The notes beneath the pieces are model-generated. The model searched no databases. It saw nothing but the letters and a program-made list of their open reading frames with translations, and was not told where the DNA came from. Below, piece by piece: positions 14,658 through 15,467 of a stretch of 15,467 nucleotides of DNA. A program made the translations under genes and the position numbers. The stretch covers positions 1 to 15,467 of the forward strand of contig JAEKFU010000632.1 in assembly GCA_016522385.1 (NCBI GenBank), written 5' to 3'. Within the stretch, counting starts at the first letter, position 1. Every line of letters begins with the position of its first letter. Source of the stretch: Pseudomonadota bacterium. Its GTDB lineage: Bacteria; Pseudomonadota; Alphaproteobacteria; Rhizobiales; Aestuariivirgaceae.

Positions 14658-15467
14658 CTAATTAGCCGTCAGTTCAGTGCGCAACTCCCGGTCATCACGC
14701 ACATATTTCAAGACCACCTTATCACCGGGCATCATCCGCGCCAGTGCCGCACGCAGTTCTTGCGGCTTACGGATCCGCCACGTGCCCGCCTGTACGACCT
14801 TGTCGCCCGGCAACAGACCCGCTGCCTCGCCTGCGCTGCCGACACGAACCTGAACAATCTCGGCGGCCTGCCGGCCGGTTTGGCCTTTGCCGGGAAAGGA
14901 ACGCAGGCCAAGCCCGCCGAACTGCCAATCGACCCGGCCATTCTGCTGGAGAGCCGCAACGACACGCATTGCCAGTGGCGCCGAGACAGCAAAGTTCACC
15001 CCGATATTGGCATCCGACTGTTTGGTAAAAATCGCCGACAGAATGCCGATCAGCCGACCCTCTTCATCCACCAATGCGCCACCAGACGCGCCCGGGTTCA
15101 CGGCCGCGTCGGTCTGCACGAAATCCTCGATCGCGTTGAACCCGACACCTGAGCGATGCACTGCCGAGACAGTGCCACAGGTCATCGACAAACCCAACCC
15201 GAAGGCATTGCCGATCGCGCAGGCCGGTTGGCCGAGCCGCGCGTCACCCGAAAATGACAGCGGCGGCAGCGGCTCCTCCACGGTCAAAAGAGCAAGGTCC
15301 GTTGCCTTGTCCGATGCAACCAGGCGCGCAGTCACGATGACCCCTTGGCTGGACCGCACGTGGATTTCTTGTGCCTCGCCCAGGACATGGGCCGCCGTCA
15401 CCACCGAGCGGCCGTCGCCGATCACCACGCCGGAGCCTTCCGGCTCAGCAGCGTTAGCCGGCCCGTC
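14658..15467 (-). CDS. HtrA/DegP-like trypsin-fold serine protease with PDZ domain (5' end beyond window)
   Basis: The frame stays open to the window edge, adding 13 residues upstream of the GTG at 15428, including the typical EGSGVVIGDG; the true start is outside. Catalytic residues are all visible: histidine in SVVTAAHVLG, aspartate in DKATDLALL and serine in NPGASGGAL, where the family usually has NPGNSGG. After the protease domain comes one PDZ domain (roughly the last 95 residues, with AGEAAGLLPGDKVVQAG). Such proteins usually act in the cell envelope; a signal peptide cannot be judged because the N terminus is missing. It ends 9 bases before the DUF6494 start and is the first operon gene that I can see. 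It could process or quality-control a partner of this module. Confidence 0.9.
   Translation of the reverse strand, partial: DGPANAAEPEGSGVVIGDGRSVVTAAHVLGEAQEIHVRSSQGVIVTARLVASDKATDLALLTVEEPLPPLSFSGDARLGQPACAIGNAFGLGLSMTCGTVSAVHRSGVGFNAIEDFVQTDAAVNPGASGGALVDEEGRLIGILSAIFTKQSDANIGVNFAVSAPLAMRVVAALQQNGRVDWQFGGLGLRSFPGKGQTGRQAAEIVQVRVGSAGEAAGLLPGDKVVQAGTWRIRKPQELRAALARMMPGDKVVLKYVRDDRELRTELTAN

Noticed and set aside
1..15467. CRISPR arrays, tRNA/rRNA genes, insertion sequences, prophage or toxin-antitoxin genes
   Set aside because: None seen: no regularly spaced repeats, no tRNA-like cloverleaf in the intergenic regions, and no transposase, integrase or toxin-like protein.

Overview
The window looks like chromosomal DNA of an alphaproteobacterium, probably a Hyphomicrobiales- or Rhodobacterales-like heterotroph. 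Coding DNA is GC-rich, the genes are tightly packed and often translationally coupled, and the gene content (fused glycine-betaine-type permease, sarcosine/dimethylglycine dehydrogenase-type flavoprotein, DUF3305/DUF3306/DUF6352/DUF6505/DUF6494 set) is typical of that class. Taxonomy is inferred from protein style only. I see no rRNA, tRNA, CRISPR array, transposase or phage gene.

Left end (1-929, + strand): the C-terminal part of a phytanoyl-CoA dioxygenase (PhyH) family protein, then a small GFA/CENP-V zinc protein. The PhyH fragment carries the iron- and 2-oxoglutarate-binding motifs, but the two halves of the iron site are only about 31 residues apart instead of the usual 85-100. It appears to have lost its middle in frame.

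Methylamine/betaine operon (7536 down to 941, - strand): periplasmic glycine-betaine-type binding protein, a 672-residue permease with two fused membrane domains, a choline/aminoglycoside-kinase-fold phosphotransferase, and an 813-residue FAD/GcvT two-domain demethylating dehydrogenase. The implied job is uptake of a quaternary or N-methylated amine and oxidative N-demethylation onto a folate carrier. No ATPase subunit is present. Two GC-rich hairpins lie in the 267-base gap between binding protein and permease, and a terminator plus a candidate promoter lie upstream of the binding protein.

Middle (7694-8529): a lone CheY-like receiver protein with its own terminator, then about 470 bases of gene-free, partly AT-rich DNA holding a 9-bp direct repeat at 10-bp spacing and a dyad.

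Right half (8530-15467): a coherent set of nine accessory genes. DUF3305 and DUF3306 form one - strand unit, divergent from a 682-residue protein with four [4Fe-4S] ferredoxin motifs on the + strand. Convergent to that, a - strand operon runs from an HtrA-like protease (cut by the window end) through DUF6494, a degenerate biotin/lipoate-ligase-fold protein, DUF6505, DUF6352 and a small membrane-anchored protein, mostly with ATGA-type overlaps. From memory, relatives of several of these sit beside molybdenum/tungsten formate dehydrogenase genes in Alphaproteobacteria, but no formate dehydrogenase subunit is in the window. I read this as a poorly described accessory or maturation module, and it is the most interesting part. 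A 23-bp-arm palindrome separates the convergent ends.
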